From Saccharicrinis sp963667815 (GTDB lineage Bacteria > Bacteroidota > Bacteroidia > Bacteroidales > Marinilabiliaceae): a stretch of DNA of 64,000 nt. The position numbers were made by a program, and so were the translations under genes. Under the pieces are notes generated by a model that was not told the DNA's origin, made no database searches, and saw only the letters and a list, made by a program, of their open reading frames with translations. This document shows positions 25,829 to 36,130 of the stretch, in pieces; within the stretch, counting starts at the first letter, position 1; each line of letters starts with the position of its first letter. The stretch is from assembly GCA_963667815.1 (NCBI GenBank), contig OY764021.1; one strand, written 5' to 3'.

Positions 25829-27784
25829 TTATTTATCTAACTGTCCTCTCTTATATAACTCATATGCAGCTTGATAATAAGAGACCGTTTCTTGTAATAA
25901 ATTATCTTCACAATTAATATTCATCAGGTTATTTGTTGCCTCATCCCACTCAAAACATTTATTATTTTGTTGAGTTTCCAAAACCATCAATTTATCATCT
26001 TTTAATAATGCTAGTTTTCTATGATTACCAATAAAAGCCCTCTCTGATTCCGAGTTCATCATATTCACATCTTTACCAAATAACTTTGTTGTATAGGTCC
26101 AATTTAAATACCCAAATAAAGTTGGTAAAATATCTATTTGCGAACACAGTTTATCTATTTCATTTGGATCATATCCACTAAGATTGTATATAAATGCAGG
26201 TATATGATGACTCTTTACATTTAACTCTGTTCTTCCCGCACTATAAGCACAATGGTCTGAAGCAAAAACAAAAACAGTATTCTCAAACCATTTTTTGTCC
26301 TTTATGCTTTCAATAAATTCACCCAAAGCATAATCGGCATACGTAATAGCTCCAGTACGACTGGTTCCTGACGGAATCTTAACTTTTCCTTCTGGATAGG
26401 TATAGGGTGAATGATTCGAATTAGTCATTAACATATAAAAGAATGGTCTATCTGACTTAGAGTCTATATCAGCCTTTTTAATAACTGCATTAAAAATATC
26501 ACCATCACAAGCACCCCATGCATTTTCAAATGTTATGTCTTCATCCTCTATTTGGAATCGCTTGGTAGGTAACTCATCCCTGAGCCTTGATTTTTTTGCT
26601 CTTTCCACAATATCATAACCACTATAACTAAAATAATTGGCCATATTATCAAAATAACCATCTCCCCCGGTAATAAATGTGCATGAATATCCTTTTTGCT
26701 TAAATATGTCTCCTACTGTAAAAAAACTTTCGTTATTACAACGTTTTACTATACTTCGGCCTGGTGTTGGGGGTACCGATAAGCTAAAAGCTTCTAGTCC
26801 TCTTACAGTTCGTGTTCCTGTTGCGTATAAGTTGGTAAATACAATGGATTCAGATAGTATTTTGTCAAGATAAGGAGTCATGCCTTTTTCACTGCCAAAT
26901 CTTTTCAGGTACGAAGCACTCATACTTTCCATACCTATAAAAATAACATTAGGACATAGTTCTTTACCCACATTAGTTGTTTTCCTTAAAAGACCTTCAT
27001 TGGAAAGAAAACTATCATTTTCAGCTTTTACATTACTTCGTAATGTTTTAAAAACTTCAGCCTCGTTATAGGTACTATAAAACTCATTATAGTTTAACTC
27101 ATTACTTTTGTACGCTGCAAAAAAAGAATATAATCCGGATTTACTTAACTCATTTTCATTTACGTTTCCAAAAATTTCAGCTTGAGTATTTTTAATATTA
27201 AAATGAAAAACTGCAACTACCGAACAACAAATTACAGCCACCACTATTCTTGAAAGAAAATTATTGTCTTTACAAAAGCTTTTTTCAAATATCAAACGTT
27301 TCTTCTTTATTCTAAAAGCAATATAAACTATTAAACCAATAGAAGCTATAATCAGAGGTAAAGGATATGATTCGTTGATATTTTCAAGAACTTCATAAGT
27401 ATATAACAGATAATCTATCGCAATAAAATTAAATCTTCTTTGATATTCCATCCAGAACGTTACTTCTGCTAAAAAGGAAAATGTTATTACAATCATAAAA
27501 AGCCAATAAGCCGTATATGTTATCCACTTGTCAACTTTACTACCAGCATATTTTGAAGGTATTATCAGTAAATAAATGGAATAAAAAGCCATCATATAAG
27601 ATAAGCTTCCAATATCATATGCAAAGCCTATTCCTATGATTTTTAAAAGATGTGTAATTGAAAAATCAATATCAGAAAATGATATAAAATAAAGTACAAT
27701 TCTTATTACTAACGCAAATAGTAGATAGGTGATACTAAAGCCTTTCAACAAGGCAAACCGTTTAGGGAAAATTTTATCTTTCAT
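25829..27784 (-). CDS. LtaS/MdoB-type phosphoglycerol transferase (sulfatase fold)
   Basis: A 651-aa membrane enzyme with about five N-terminal transmembrane helices (residues 15-35, 45-75, 88-110, 142-158, 178-196), followed by an extracytoplasmic alkaline-phosphatase/sulfatase domain. The metal-site start is NVIFIGMESMSASYL (Glu286). The nucleophile is in GTRTVRGLEA (Thr326 by alignment with the LtaS GKTSD motif), and FVFASDHCAYSAG (about 520) provides the distal Asp-His. Such enzymes transfer phosphoglycerol or phosphoethanolamine from phospholipid to glycans; in Gram-negative bacteria periplasmic glucans or capsule are typical acceptors. The acceptor here is not evident. Confidence 0.88.
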   Translation of the reverse strand: MKDKIFPKRFALLKGFSITYLLFALVIRIVLYFISFSDIDFSITHLLKIIGIGFAYDIGSLSYMMAFYSIYLLIIPSKYAGSKVDKWITYTAYWLFMIVITFSFLAEVTFWMEYQRRFNFIAIDYLLYTYEVLENINESYPLPLIIASIGLIVYIAFRIKKKRLIFEKSFCKDNNFLSRIVVAVICCSVVAVFHFNIKNTQAEIFGNVNENELSKSGLYSFFAAYKSNELNYNEFYSTYNEAEVFKTLRSNVKAENDSFLSNEGLLRKTTNVGKELCPNVIFIGMESMSASYLKRFGSEKGMTPYLDKILSESIVFTNLYATGTRTVRGLEAFSLSVPPTPGRSIVKRCNNESFFTVGDIFKQKGYSCTFITGGDGYFDNMANYFSYSGYDIVERAKKSRLRDELPTKRFQIEDEDITFENAWGACDGDIFNAVIKKADIDSKSDRPFFYMLMTNSNHSPYTYPEGKVKIPSGTSRTGAITYADYALGEFIESIKDKKWFENTVFVFASDHCAYSAGRTELNVKSHHIPAFIYNLSGYDPNEIDKLCSQIDILPTLFGYLNWTYTTKLFGKDVNMMNSESERAFIGNHRKLALLKDDKLMVLETQQNNKCFEWDEATNNLMNINCEDNLLQETVSYYQAAYELYKRGQLDK

Positions 27785-27886
27785 AAATTACTCAAAAGAA
27801 TATTTAATAATATTCTAATATTAATTTGACATTACCATTACGGATGCAACGTTATAACATTTTTTCATTAAAAAAAAGCATAAAAA

Positions 27887-27918
27887 TAAAAAAGCGGTTT
27901 ATTTAAAATAAACCGCTC
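27887..27918 (-). terminator. Terminator of ppdK
   Basis: On the minus strand an 11-bp GCGGTTTATTT/AAATAAACCGC stem (27894-27904, 27906-27916) runs into a T-rich tract, about 30 bp after the ppdK stop. Confidence 0.85.
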
Positions 27919-27948
27919 ACTTTTATATCAAATTATATTAGATACTTA

Positions 27949-30663
27949 TCAATTCATCTTTTTAATATTTGCCTGAGCTGCTGCAACACGAGCAATTGGA
28001 ACTCTAAAAGGAGAACAGGATACATAGTTCATTCCAACAGAATCACAAAATTCTACAGAACTTGGCTCTCCCCCATGCTCTCCGCAAATACCTACTTTTA
28101 ACTCAGGTTTAACAGAACGCCCTCTTTGGGTTCCCATTTCAACCAATTGACCAACTCCTGTTTGATCCAGAACCTGGAATGGATCATTCTTAAGAATACC
28201 TTTTTCAAGATAAATAGGTAAAAATTTATTGGCATCATCACGGGAATATCCAAAAGTCATCTGTGTTAAATCGTTTGTTCCAAATGAGAAAAACTCTGCC
28301 ACATCAGCTACTTGATCAGCTGTTAATGCAGCCCTAGGAATCTCTATCATTGTTCCTAACATATATTCAACAGTATCTCCTTTTTCTTCAAAAACTTTTT
28401 TAGCTGTATTATGAATAATATTGGCTTGCATTTTTAATTCCTCAACGGTACCAATCAAAGGAACCATAATTTCAGGTTTTGTTGTAATTCCTTTTGCTTT
28501 AAGATTTAAGGCAGCCTCTATAATGGCTCGAGCTTGCATTTCTGTAATCTCAGGATAAGTATTTCCTAAACGACATCCTCTATGCCCCAACATAGGATTA
28601 AACTCTGACAAGTCAGAAACTTTTGTCTTAACTTCAGCTAAACTGATTCCCATTTCTTTTGCCATTTCCTGCTGAGCCAATTCTGTATGAGGAACAAACT
28701 CGTGCAATGGTGGATCTAATAGGCGAATAGTAACCCCATAACCTTCCATTGCTTCTAGAATACCTTCAAAATCGCCTCTCTGGTAAGGTAATAATTTCTC
28801 TAATGCTACGCGTCTGCCCTCTTCATTTGATGAAAGAATCATTTCTCTAACGGTTTTGATTCGTTCGCCTTCAAAGAACATATGCTCAGTTCTACACAAA
28901 CCAATACCTTCTGCACCAAAATCACGAGCAACTTTCGCATCTTTAGGAGTATCTGCATTTGTACGAACACTCATACGTGTATATTTAGATGCAAAATCCA
29001 TTATTTGGCCAAAATCACCATCTAAATCAGGTTGACGTGTTTTAACTCTTCCTGCATACACTTCACCTGTAGAACCATTTAATGAAATCCAATCACCTTC
29101 CTTATAAACATTACCATCTATACGTAATATTCTTTCTTTATAATCAATCTTTAATGCACCAGCTCCTGAAACACAGCACTTACCCATCCCTCGGGCAACA
29201 ACAGCTGCATGGGAAGTCATACCTCCTCTGGCAGTTAAAATACCTTTGGCAACTAACATACCTTCTAAATCTTCAGGAGATGTTTCGATTCGCACTAGTA
29301 TCGTCTGAGGATATTTTTTAGCCTCATCGGCAAAAAAGATAATCTGACCAGATGCTGCGCCAGGTGAAGCCGGTAATCCCTTAGCTAAAACCTGTGCACT
29401 ACCAATTGCAGCCATATCAAAAACAGGATGTAGAAGTTCATCCAATTTATTTGGCTCAATTCTCATCAGCGTCATTTTATCATCAATTATTTTTTCTCTA
29501 TACAAGTCCATTGCAATTTTAACCATTGCGGCACCAGTACGTTTTCCATTTCTTGTTTGTAATAACCAAAGTTTACCATCCTGCACTGTAAACTCCAGAT
29601 CCTGCATATCTTTATAATGACTTTCTAACTTATTCTGAACATCATTTAACTGAGCATAAACATCTGGCATTGCTTCTTCAAGAGAAGGATACATCATTAC
29701 CCTATCCTCTTCTGTTACACCCTGCAATTCAGCCCATCTTAAAGACCCTTCTTTCGTAATTTGTTGCGGTGTTCTAATACCTGCAACAACATCTTCTCCT
29801 TGTGCATTTATTAAATACTCACCATTAAATAAGTTTTCTCCTGTAGCTGCATCACGGGTAAAAGCAACTCCTGTTGCTGAATTATCACCCATATTTCCAA
29901 ATACCATTGCCTGAACATTAACTGCTGTTCCCCACTCATCAGGAATACCTTCCATTCTGCGATAAAGAATCGCTCTATCATTATTCCAACTATCAAAAAC
30001 AGCCATTACAGCCCCCCAAAGTTGCTCCCATGCACTTTCCGGGAAATCATGCCCTGTTTGTTCTTTAACAGCTTGTTTAAATAGTGTAACTAATTCTTTT
30101 AAGTCATCAACATCAAGTTCAGTATCTAAATCTACTCCTTTTCTTTCTTTTACTTCTTCCATGATCCTTTCAAACGGATCTATTTCCTCTTTTGAAACAG
30201 GTTTCATACCCAGCACAACATCACCATACATCTGAACGAATCTTCGATAAGAATCCCATGCAAAACGTTCATTTCCCGATTTTGCTGCGATACCCATCAC
30301 AGAATCATCATTTAATCCCAGATTTAATACAGTATCCATCATTCCTGGCATAGAAGCTCGTGCTCCTGAACGTACCGAAACCAAAAGAGGATTTTCTTTA
30401 TCTCCAAAGGTAGTTTCTGTAAGTTCTTCTATATTTTTAATAGCGGCTTCAACCTCCGGCTTTAATAAATCCACGACTTCGTCAGAGCCTTTTTCATTAT
30501 ACTCAGTACAAACGTCGGTAGTAATCGTGAACCCCGGAGGAACTGGTACACCTATAAGATTCATTTCGGCCAGATTAGCACCTTTACCTCCAAGTAGGTT
30601 TTTCATATCTGCCTTACCTTCTGCATTTCCATTTCCGAAGGTATAAACTCTTTTTACAGCCAT
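27949..30663 (-). CDS. ppdK: Pyruvate, phosphate dikinase
   Basis: A 904-aa PPDK, which interconverts pyruvate + ATP + Pi with PEP + AMP + PPi. The nucleotide-binding N-terminal domain (LLGGKGANLAEMNLIGVPVPPGFTITT ... VSVRSGARASMPGMMDTVLNLGLN) is followed by the central phosphohistidine domain GGMTSHAAVVARGMGKCCVSG and the PEP-binding TIM barrel, with catalytic Cys860 in CGEHGGEPSS. Length is standard. In anaerobic Bacteroidota it can run glycolytically with PPi or in gluconeogenesis. It sits in a minus-strand run with a DHOD-like protein, an acyl-CoA synthetase and PFOR, all acting at or near pyruvate and acetyl-CoA. Confidence 0.96.
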   Translation of the reverse strand: MAVKRVYTFGNGNAEGKADMKNLLGGKGANLAEMNLIGVPVPPGFTITTDVCTEYNEKGSDEVVDLLKPEVEAAIKNIEELTETTFGDKENPLLVSVRSGARASMPGMMDTVLNLGLNDDSVMGIAAKSGNERFAWDSYRRFVQMYGDVVLGMKPVSKEEIDPFERIMEEVKERKGVDLDTELDVDDLKELVTLFKQAVKEQTGHDFPESAWEQLWGAVMAVFDSWNNDRAILYRRMEGIPDEWGTAVNVQAMVFGNMGDNSATGVAFTRDAATGENLFNGEYLINAQGEDVVAGIRTPQQITKEGSLRWAELQGVTEEDRVMMYPSLEEAMPDVYAQLNDVQNKLESHYKDMQDLEFTVQDGKLWLLQTRNGKRTGAAMVKIAMDLYREKIIDDKMTLMRIEPNKLDELLHPVFDMAAIGSAQVLAKGLPASPGAASGQIIFFADEAKKYPQTILVRIETSPEDLEGMLVAKGILTARGGMTSHAAVVARGMGKCCVSGAGALKIDYKERILRIDGNVYKEGDWISLNGSTGEVYAGRVKTRQPDLDGDFGQIMDFASKYTRMSVRTNADTPKDAKVARDFGAEGIGLCRTEHMFFEGERIKTVREMILSSNEEGRRVALEKLLPYQRGDFEGILEAMEGYGVTIRLLDPPLHEFVPHTELAQQEMAKEMGISLAEVKTKVSDLSEFNPMLGHRGCRLGNTYPEITEMQARAIIEAALNLKAKGITTKPEIMVPLIGTVEELKMQANIIHNTAKKVFEEKGDTVEYMLGTMIEIPRAALTADQVADVAEFFSFGTNDLTQMTFGYSRDDANKFLPIYLEKGILKNDPFQVLDQTGVGQLVEMGTQRGRSVKPELKVGICGEHGGEPSSVEFCDSVGMNYVSCSPFRVPIARVAAAQANIKKMN

Positions 30664-30802
30664 AATTAAGGAATTTAAAAGTTAGAATTTTTTTGAATTT
30701 TGGGATAATTCATTTTACTATGCTAATAAAGAAACACATTTTTTTTCACAATTAAAAGCACATATACTTTAAATTCTACTTCTCATCCAATCATTATAAA
30801 AC

Positions 30803-30830
30803 AAAAAAGAGTGGCCTAAAACCACTCTTT
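30803..30830 (-). terminator. Terminator of the DHOD-like gene
   Basis: On the minus strand AAAGAGTGG pairs with CCACTCTTT around a 7-base loop, then T6. It lies 11 bp past the stop. Confidence 0.85.
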
Positions 30831-30840
30831 AACTTGTAAC

Positions 30841-31848
30841 TTAAACACTGTATTCTTTCAATATTTTTTTCTTTTTCATTAAATAATCAACGTATTGAGC
30901 TCGTTCATAAGCATAAGGCTCTTTTAGATTATTTTTTGATAGTTTACCTTTAAAATCAGAGATTGATTCATACCCTTTACTTTTCATCCAGGCCGATAAA
31001 TTTTCTAAGATGGTAGATATTTCTCTAATTCCATTTTTATACAAAACACTTACTACCTGAACAACGTCTGCACCAGCCAATAATAATGAAATCATATCTT
31101 CGGCATCATGTATTCCATTAGTGGCACAAATAGAAGTATGAATATTTCCTGACAATAAACCAGTGTATCTTAATGATAATCTATTATCATTTTTACTACT
31201 TAAGTTATATGGCATTTTTAATTCTTCAGCTTTGATATCAATATCTGGTTGAAAGAGTCTGTTGAATAGAACAACTCCATTTACACCTGACACATCAAGT
31301 TGTCTGATAAAATATAAAGGATTAGAATAAAAAGGACTCAGTTTTACACTTACCGGAATCTTCACTGCGCCTTTAACTCTTTTAAGAATTTCAACCTGCT
31401 CTTTTTCAATATCGAATGAGGATTTACTGCTATCTGAAACTGAATTATAAAAGTTTAATTCGATAGCATCTACACCCGTTTGCTCAATATATTGTGCATA
31501 TTCAACCCAACTTACATCGTAAACACAATTTAAACTCGCTATAACAGGTATGCTAACAGCAGCCTTTATATCCTTAAGCTTCATAAGAAACGCCTTTGGT
31601 CCGCTATGGTCAATTGAAGGAAACAATGTGATCATTTCAGCATTTCTATCATCATACTCATGTAAATCATCATCTAATTCAGCGGCTTCAAGATGAATTT
31701 GCTCTTCAAAAAGAGATTTATAAACGATTGCTGCAGCTCCTGCTTCTTCCATATTTTTCACCATATTGATGTCTGCTGTCATATCGCAAGCACCAACAAT
31801 AAGAGGATTTTTGAGTTCAATCCCCATGTAAGTTGTTTTTAGATCCAT
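30841..31848 (-). CDS. Dihydroorotate dehydrogenase-like FMN protein
   Basis: A 335-aa TIM barrel with the N-terminal MDLKTTYMGIELKNPLIVGACDMTADINMVKNMEEAGAAAIVYKSLFEEQI of the 'DHOD-like' group. The barrel motifs PVIASLNCVY, VDAIELNFYN, IPVSVKLSPFYSN, and TNGIHDAEDMISLLLAGADVVQVVSVLYKNG match FMN-phosphate binding. It differs from PyrD: the VEVNLSCPN catalytic-loop region is replaced by IELNFYNSVSDSSKSSFDIE, so it is probably not orotate-forming. In several Bacteroidota related genes lie beside pyruvate:ferredoxin oxidoreductase; here PFOR is 5.6 kb away on the same strand. The substrate is unknown. Confidence 0.82.
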   Translation of the reverse strand: MDLKTTYMGIELKNPLIVGACDMTADINMVKNMEEAGAAAIVYKSLFEEQIHLEAAELDDDLHEYDDRNAEMITLFPSIDHSGPKAFLMKLKDIKAAVSIPVIASLNCVYDVSWVEYAQYIEQTGVDAIELNFYNSVSDSSKSSFDIEKEQVEILKRVKGAVKIPVSVKLSPFYSNPLYFIRQLDVSGVNGVVLFNRLFQPDIDIKAEELKMPYNLSSKNDNRLSLRYTGLLSGNIHTSICATNGIHDAEDMISLLLAGADVVQVVSVLYKNGIREISTILENLSAWMKSKGYESISDFKGKLSKNNLKEPYAYERAQYVDYLMKKKKILKEYSV

Positions 31849-31971
31849 GGTTATTTACAGTTAATTGGTTATCATTCTGTATTATAACACTGTACTTAAG
31901 AGATTGTTTAAATAAAACCTGTAATAGTAAGCTGAGCAAATTTAAATTGTGAGAATAATAATTTTACCAAA

Positions 31972-32018
31972 CAAAAAAACAGACCAAACTTCTATAAATA
32001 TAGATGCTGGTCTGTTTT
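31972..32018 (-). terminator. Terminator of the acyl-CoA synthetase gene
   Basis: An AAAACAGACCA/TGGTCTGTTTT stem around a loop with an internal TCTATA/TATAGA pairing. The minus strand ends in T runs, 29 bp after the stop. Confidence 0.8.
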
Positions 32019-32046
32019 AATAAATATCCTAATTTCTAATTAAAGA

Positions 32047-33672
32047 CTATTCTCGAGTATGTAATCCTAGTTCTTTAGATGATATTTCACGCATTTCAAC
32101 CTTACGGACCTTTCCTGTAACTGTTGTTGGAAATTCTGAAACAAATTTCCAGTATTTAGGAATTTTGTAAGTCGCAATTTGACCTTTACAGTAATCCTTT
32201 AACTCCTCTTCTGTTGCAGATTCTCCATCTTTTAAAATAACCCAGGCCATTACTTCCTCTCCATATTTTTCATCCGGAACTCCAATCACCTGAACATCTT
32301 TAACTTGATCGTGTTTATGCAAATATTCTTCAATTTCAAAAGGAGATATATTTTCGCCTCCACGAATAATTAAATCTTTTATCCTTCCTACAATTTTTAC
32401 ATATCCATCCTCATCCATCTCTGCTAAATCGCCTGTATGCATCCATCTGCCTTCATCAATTACAGAGGTAGTTGCTTCCGGATTATTCCAATACTTTAAC
32501 ATTACAGAATAACCTCTTGTACAAAATTCACCAGATGTTCCTCTTGGAACTACTTTTCCTGTTTCAGGATCAATGATTTTAATTTCCAAGTGCGGATGAA
32601 CTTTACCTACAGTAGCACATCTACGATATTCATTATCATCTACAAAAGTCTGTGTACTTACAGGTGATGTTTCTGTCATACCATAACAAATACAAACATC
32701 CTTCATATTCATCTTTTCACGAACTGCTTTCATAGCAGATTCAGGACAAGATGAACCTGCCATAATACCTGTTCGTAAATTAGAAAAATCGTATTTATCA
32801 AAATTAGGATGATTTAATTCGGCAATAAACATCAATGGCACTCCATATAACGAGGTACATTTTTCATCTTGTGTAATTTGCATTACAACCTCGGGATCAA
32901 AAGCTTCTCCGGTTAAAACCATACATGCACCATGTGTTATAATAGCTAAATTAGCCAACACCATACCAAAACAATGATATAAAGGAACGGGAATAGCCAC
33001 CTTATCGTTTTCGGTGTATTTTAACCTTTCTCCAATAAAAAAGCCATTATTAATTATATTATGATGAGATAATGTAGCTCCCTTGGGAAAACCGGTTGTG
33101 CCTGAGGTATATTGAATGTTTATTGGATCATCAAATTGCAATTCACTTTCAATTTCAAGTAAAGTTTCAGTACTAACCTTTTTACCAGCGTCAATTAAAG
33201 TATCCCAATCATGATCAATAACCAATACATGCTTCAATTTTATACATGAAGACCGAACTTCTGATAGAATATCAATATAATTTGTCTTTCTAAACCCTTT
33301 TGCCAATAAAAGTAGGCTGACTTCAGATTGTTTTAATGCATATTGCAATTCTGCTGCTTTGTAAGCCGGATTAATATTCACCATAATAGCTCCAACCCTT
33401 GTTGTTGCAAACTGAACCAACACCCATTCAAATCTATTGGGCGACCATATACCTACCCTATCTCCCTTCTTAACGCCATAAGCAAGTAAACCCTTTGCTA
33501 CTTCTTCAACCTGATTCCAGAATTCGCGATATGTGACTCTGTAATTTTGATAAGGAACAACTAAAGCTTCATGATCAGGAAACCGTTCTACTGTATCCTT
33601 TAATTTTTCACTAACCGTACAACCCAATAACGGAACATCAGAAATTCCGCTTTCATATGAAAGTTTATTCAC
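32047..33672 (-). CDS. AMP-dependent acyl-CoA synthetase
   Basis: A 541-aa adenylate-forming ligase (ANL family). The P-loop-like motif IQYTSGTTGFPKGATLSHHN is near residue 190. YGMTETSPV (A5 region), GRWMHTGDLAEMDEDGYVKIVGRIKDLIIRGGENISPFEIEE (A8 hinge) and PTTVTGKVRKVEMR with the catalytic C-terminal lysine follow. The overall form is that of fatty-acyl-CoA synthetases of the AcsF2/FadD13 type, which activate medium- or long-chain fatty acids. Chain length cannot be read from sequence. It is monocistronic with its own terminator. Confidence 0.9.
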   Translation of the reverse strand: MNKLSYESGISDVPLLGCTVSEKLKDTVERFPDHEALVVPYQNYRVTYREFWNQVEEVAKGLLAYGVKKGDRVGIWSPNRFEWVLVQFATTRVGAIMVNINPAYKAAELQYALKQSEVSLLLLAKGFRKTNYIDILSEVRSSCIKLKHVLVIDHDWDTLIDAGKKVSTETLLEIESELQFDDPINIQYTSGTTGFPKGATLSHHNIINNGFFIGERLKYTENDKVAIPVPLYHCFGMVLANLAIITHGACMVLTGEAFDPEVVMQITQDEKCTSLYGVPLMFIAELNHPNFDKYDFSNLRTGIMAGSSCPESAMKAVREKMNMKDVCICYGMTETSPVSTQTFVDDNEYRRCATVGKVHPHLEIKIIDPETGKVVPRGTSGEFCTRGYSVMLKYWNNPEATTSVIDEGRWMHTGDLAEMDEDGYVKIVGRIKDLIIRGGENISPFEIEEYLHKHDQVKDVQVIGVPDEKYGEEVMAWVILKDGESATEEELKDYCKGQIATYKIPKYWKFVSEFPTTVTGKVRKVEMREISSKELGLHTRE

Positions 33673-33889
33673 TGTTACAAAAATTTAATTATTAATATCC
33701 CCTTTTCGATAATGGTAGTAGCTCATAAAGATAAATGATAATAATTAATTGTTGTAACAATTTTGGGAATTGTTTATTTTTACAATCTTAAAATATTAAT
33801 TTGTTGTCTAAGATATTTCCGCCTGTTGATTTGGAAATCCCACTTAATTAAACATTTAAAGGCACTAATGATCAATTAGAAAATTAATT

Positions 33890-35281
33890 ATGAACCCATC
33901 AACAGACATAAAACAACGATATAGAATACATACTCAAGAACATATAATTAATTCTCTAAAAATTAAATTACCAATTACCTTTATTATCGTTGGTTATTTT
34001 ATGTTCTCTGATATATATTTCCGAAACAGTATACCGGCCTTATACACACGACTACTGCCAATTTCAATAGCACTAGTTATAAGTTACTTTCAAATATTCA
34101 AAAAATCATCTAATCAGATAAAAGTTACATTATACAACATATTAATATCAAGCTTATTAATTATGATGTATGGAAAATGCTTTATTCATTTAAACGAGCA
34201 TCTAAGTTCTAGTATTACAGGAACTGTTTTAGTTCTTTTTTTAATTTCGCTTGAATTAAGAGTTTGCCTGTTAGGAACCCTTTTCATATATATAACTCCC
34301 TCTATATTATTTATTATAGCTCTATTTACTTTAAAAGATCCATTAAAAGAGCAATTACTTGAGATGTCTAACATTATACCAATCATTATATTCGGGTTTA
34401 CAGCCAATCTAATTCAAAATAAGTTTAGGTTTAAGAGTTTTGAGAAACAGCATCTACTTGAATTAGAACAAAATAAAGTTAAAGAACTATACCACAAATC
34501 AATTCAACAAAACGAAATTCTATTAGCACAAAAGGAAGCGATCGAATTAAAATCAAAAGAACTGACAGAAAGTAAAGTTAGCTTGGAATTAACAAATCAG
34601 GCTAAAGATAAATTTATATCAATCATTTCGCATGATTTAAAAAATCCATTCAATGTAATTATTGGCTTTTCAGATTTACTTATGCATAGCCTCGATAATT
34701 TTAATATTGACGAAATTAAAAATTACACTGGCATTATTAATTCGAGCGCCAAGCAAACGTATAATTTATTTGAAAACCTGCTCAATTGGGCTCTACTACA
34801 AAATAATTCTAACCAGCTTACCTTTAAATCCACTAATCTTAACAAAGTTATAGAAGAAACCATTACGCTTCTTAAGCCTAACTTTTTAGCCAAACAAATT
34901 CAATATAAATTCACAAATGAAGATCAAATTTTCGCAGATACTGATGACATTGCTATGTCAACAGTTTTTCGTAATTTAATTACCAATGCTTTAAAATACA
35001 CCAGCAAAGGAGGTCTGATTGAAATGAATTTATACCATGCTGAAGAAAATGTAATATTTACAATTTCTGATACCGGTACAGGAATGAATCAAGATACCGT
35101 TAATCAACTATTCTTAATAAATTCAAATATCCAAACTAAAGGCACAGCAAATGAGACCGGTACAGGTTTAGGCCTGGTATTATGTTACGAAATAATTAAA
35201 AAACACAATGGTTCTATATGTGTGGAGAGTCAGATAGGTGAAGGCTCAACCTTTACTGTAACCATTCCTATTCATCACTAG
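33890..35281 (+). CDS. Orphan membrane histidine kinase
   Basis: A 463-aa sensor kinase. Residues about 26-175 contain roughly six hydrophobic helices without a large periplasmic loop; residues 180-240 form a coiled coil. HisKA begins KFISIISHDLKNPFNVIIGF with the phospho-acceptor His248. The HATPase domain has N box NLITNALKYT, G1 DTGTGM and G2 GTGLGLVL. No response regulator is adjacent, so its partner is elsewhere or it acts through a distant regulator. The seven-helix-like input without a known sensor domain gives no hint of the signal. Confidence 0.9.
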   Translation: MNPSTDIKQRYRIHTQEHIINSLKIKLPITFIIVGYFMFSDIYFRNSIPALYTRLLPISIALVISYFQIFKKSSNQIKVTLYNILISSLLIMMYGKCFIHLNEHLSSSITGTVLVLFLISLELRVCLLGTLFIYITPSILFIIALFTLKDPLKEQLLEMSNIIPIIIFGFTANLIQNKFRFKSFEKQHLLELEQNKVKELYHKSIQQNEILLAQKEAIELKSKELTESKVSLELTNQAKDKFISIISHDLKNPFNVIIGFSDLLMHSLDNFNIDEIKNYTGIINSSAKQTYNLFENLLNWALLQNNSNQLTFKSTNLNKVIEETITLLKPNFLAKQIQYKFTNEDQIFADTDDIAMSTVFRNLITNALKYTSKGGLIEMNLYHAEENVIFTISDTGTGMNQDTVNQLFLINSNIQTKGTANETGTGLGLVLCYEIIKKHNGSICVESQIGEGSTFTVTIPIHH

Positions 35282-35302
35282 AACTAACCCTTATTATATG
35301 AC

Positions 35303-36130
35303 CTAAAGTTTTTTATTTACAATAGTACGATGTGGATATGGAATTTCTATTCCGTTAGCATCAAATCGCTTTTTAACTGATTCATTCATATCACACGAAA
35401 TAACAAATGCATCATCGTTACATTTTGCCCAAACGTAGGCTCTAATGGTTACTGAATATTCGCCCAACCTAATCACTCTTATAACGACCTTAGGTACATT
35501 ATTAATCCTATCTTCCTCGGACCTGTTATCCATTAATAAAGGATGATTTTCTGCTTCTTCTCTAATTATTTCCTTAGCTAAATCTAAATTAGATTCATAA
35601 CTAATATCAAACTCAACAAACTTTTTAATCTTTTCCTCTATAATATTACTATTAATAATAGTTTCTTCACTAATTATTGAGTTAGGAATAATTATTCTTC
35701 TGTTTTCATAATTTCGAATAATAGTATGACGCAATGTTATTTCTTCTACAATTCCCTTATTCAGCGCACCAACCTCAATAACATCCTTAACTCTAAAAGG
35801 ACGGAATATGAGAATAAAAATTCCACTAATAATATTACTAAAGGCTTTTTGAGAGGCAAAACCTATTATAGCTGCAAAAATACCAGCACTGGCAAACAAT
35901 GCTTTTGCAACAGAATTAAGTGGTGGTGTAATGTAAAATACAGCAATTAATCCTGCCGTATAAATAATAAATGATATAGAATTTTTCAGAAATGAAAAAT
36001 TTGTTGGGTCTACATTAACCTTTAACGATTGTCTTTTAATAAACACCCCAATAATTTTTCGAGTGATAAAGGTAATTAAATAAACGCCAGCGATTATTGA
36101 AACAACTTTAATCCAATAATATAAATCCAT
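35303..36130 (-). CDS. MscS-family small-conductance mechanosensitive channel
   Basis: A 275-aa channel subunit. Three hydrophobic helices fill residues 4-110; the pore-lining TM3 is FASQKAFSNIISGIFILIFRPFRVKDVIEV, followed by the beta domain (GIVEEITLRHTIIRNYENRRIIIPNSII) and C-terminal alpha/beta portion ending GIEIPYPHRTI. Its start ATG overlaps the stop of the amidotransferase gene by one base (TAATG), so they are probably translationally coupled. A second MscS is encoded at 58503-59318; the two are distinct paralogues. Confidence 0.9.
   Translation of the reverse strand: MDLYYWIKVVSIIAGVYLITFITRKIIGVFIKRQSLKVNVDPTNFSFLKNSISFIIYTAGLIAVFYITPPLNSVAKALFASAGIFAAIIGFASQKAFSNIISGIFILIFRPFRVKDVIEVGALNKGIVEEITLRHTIIRNYENRRIIIPNSIISEETIINSNIIEEKIKKFVEFDISYESNLDLAKEIIREEAENHPLLMDNRSEEDRINNVPKVVIRVIRLGEYSVTIRAYVWAKCNDDAFVISCDMNESVKKRFDANGIEIPYPHRTIVNKKL

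Noticed and set aside
30841..31848. True dihydroorotate dehydrogenase (pyrD)
   Set aside because: The catalytic loop region typical of PyrD is replaced and the position near pyruvate metabolism fits the separate DHOD-like group.
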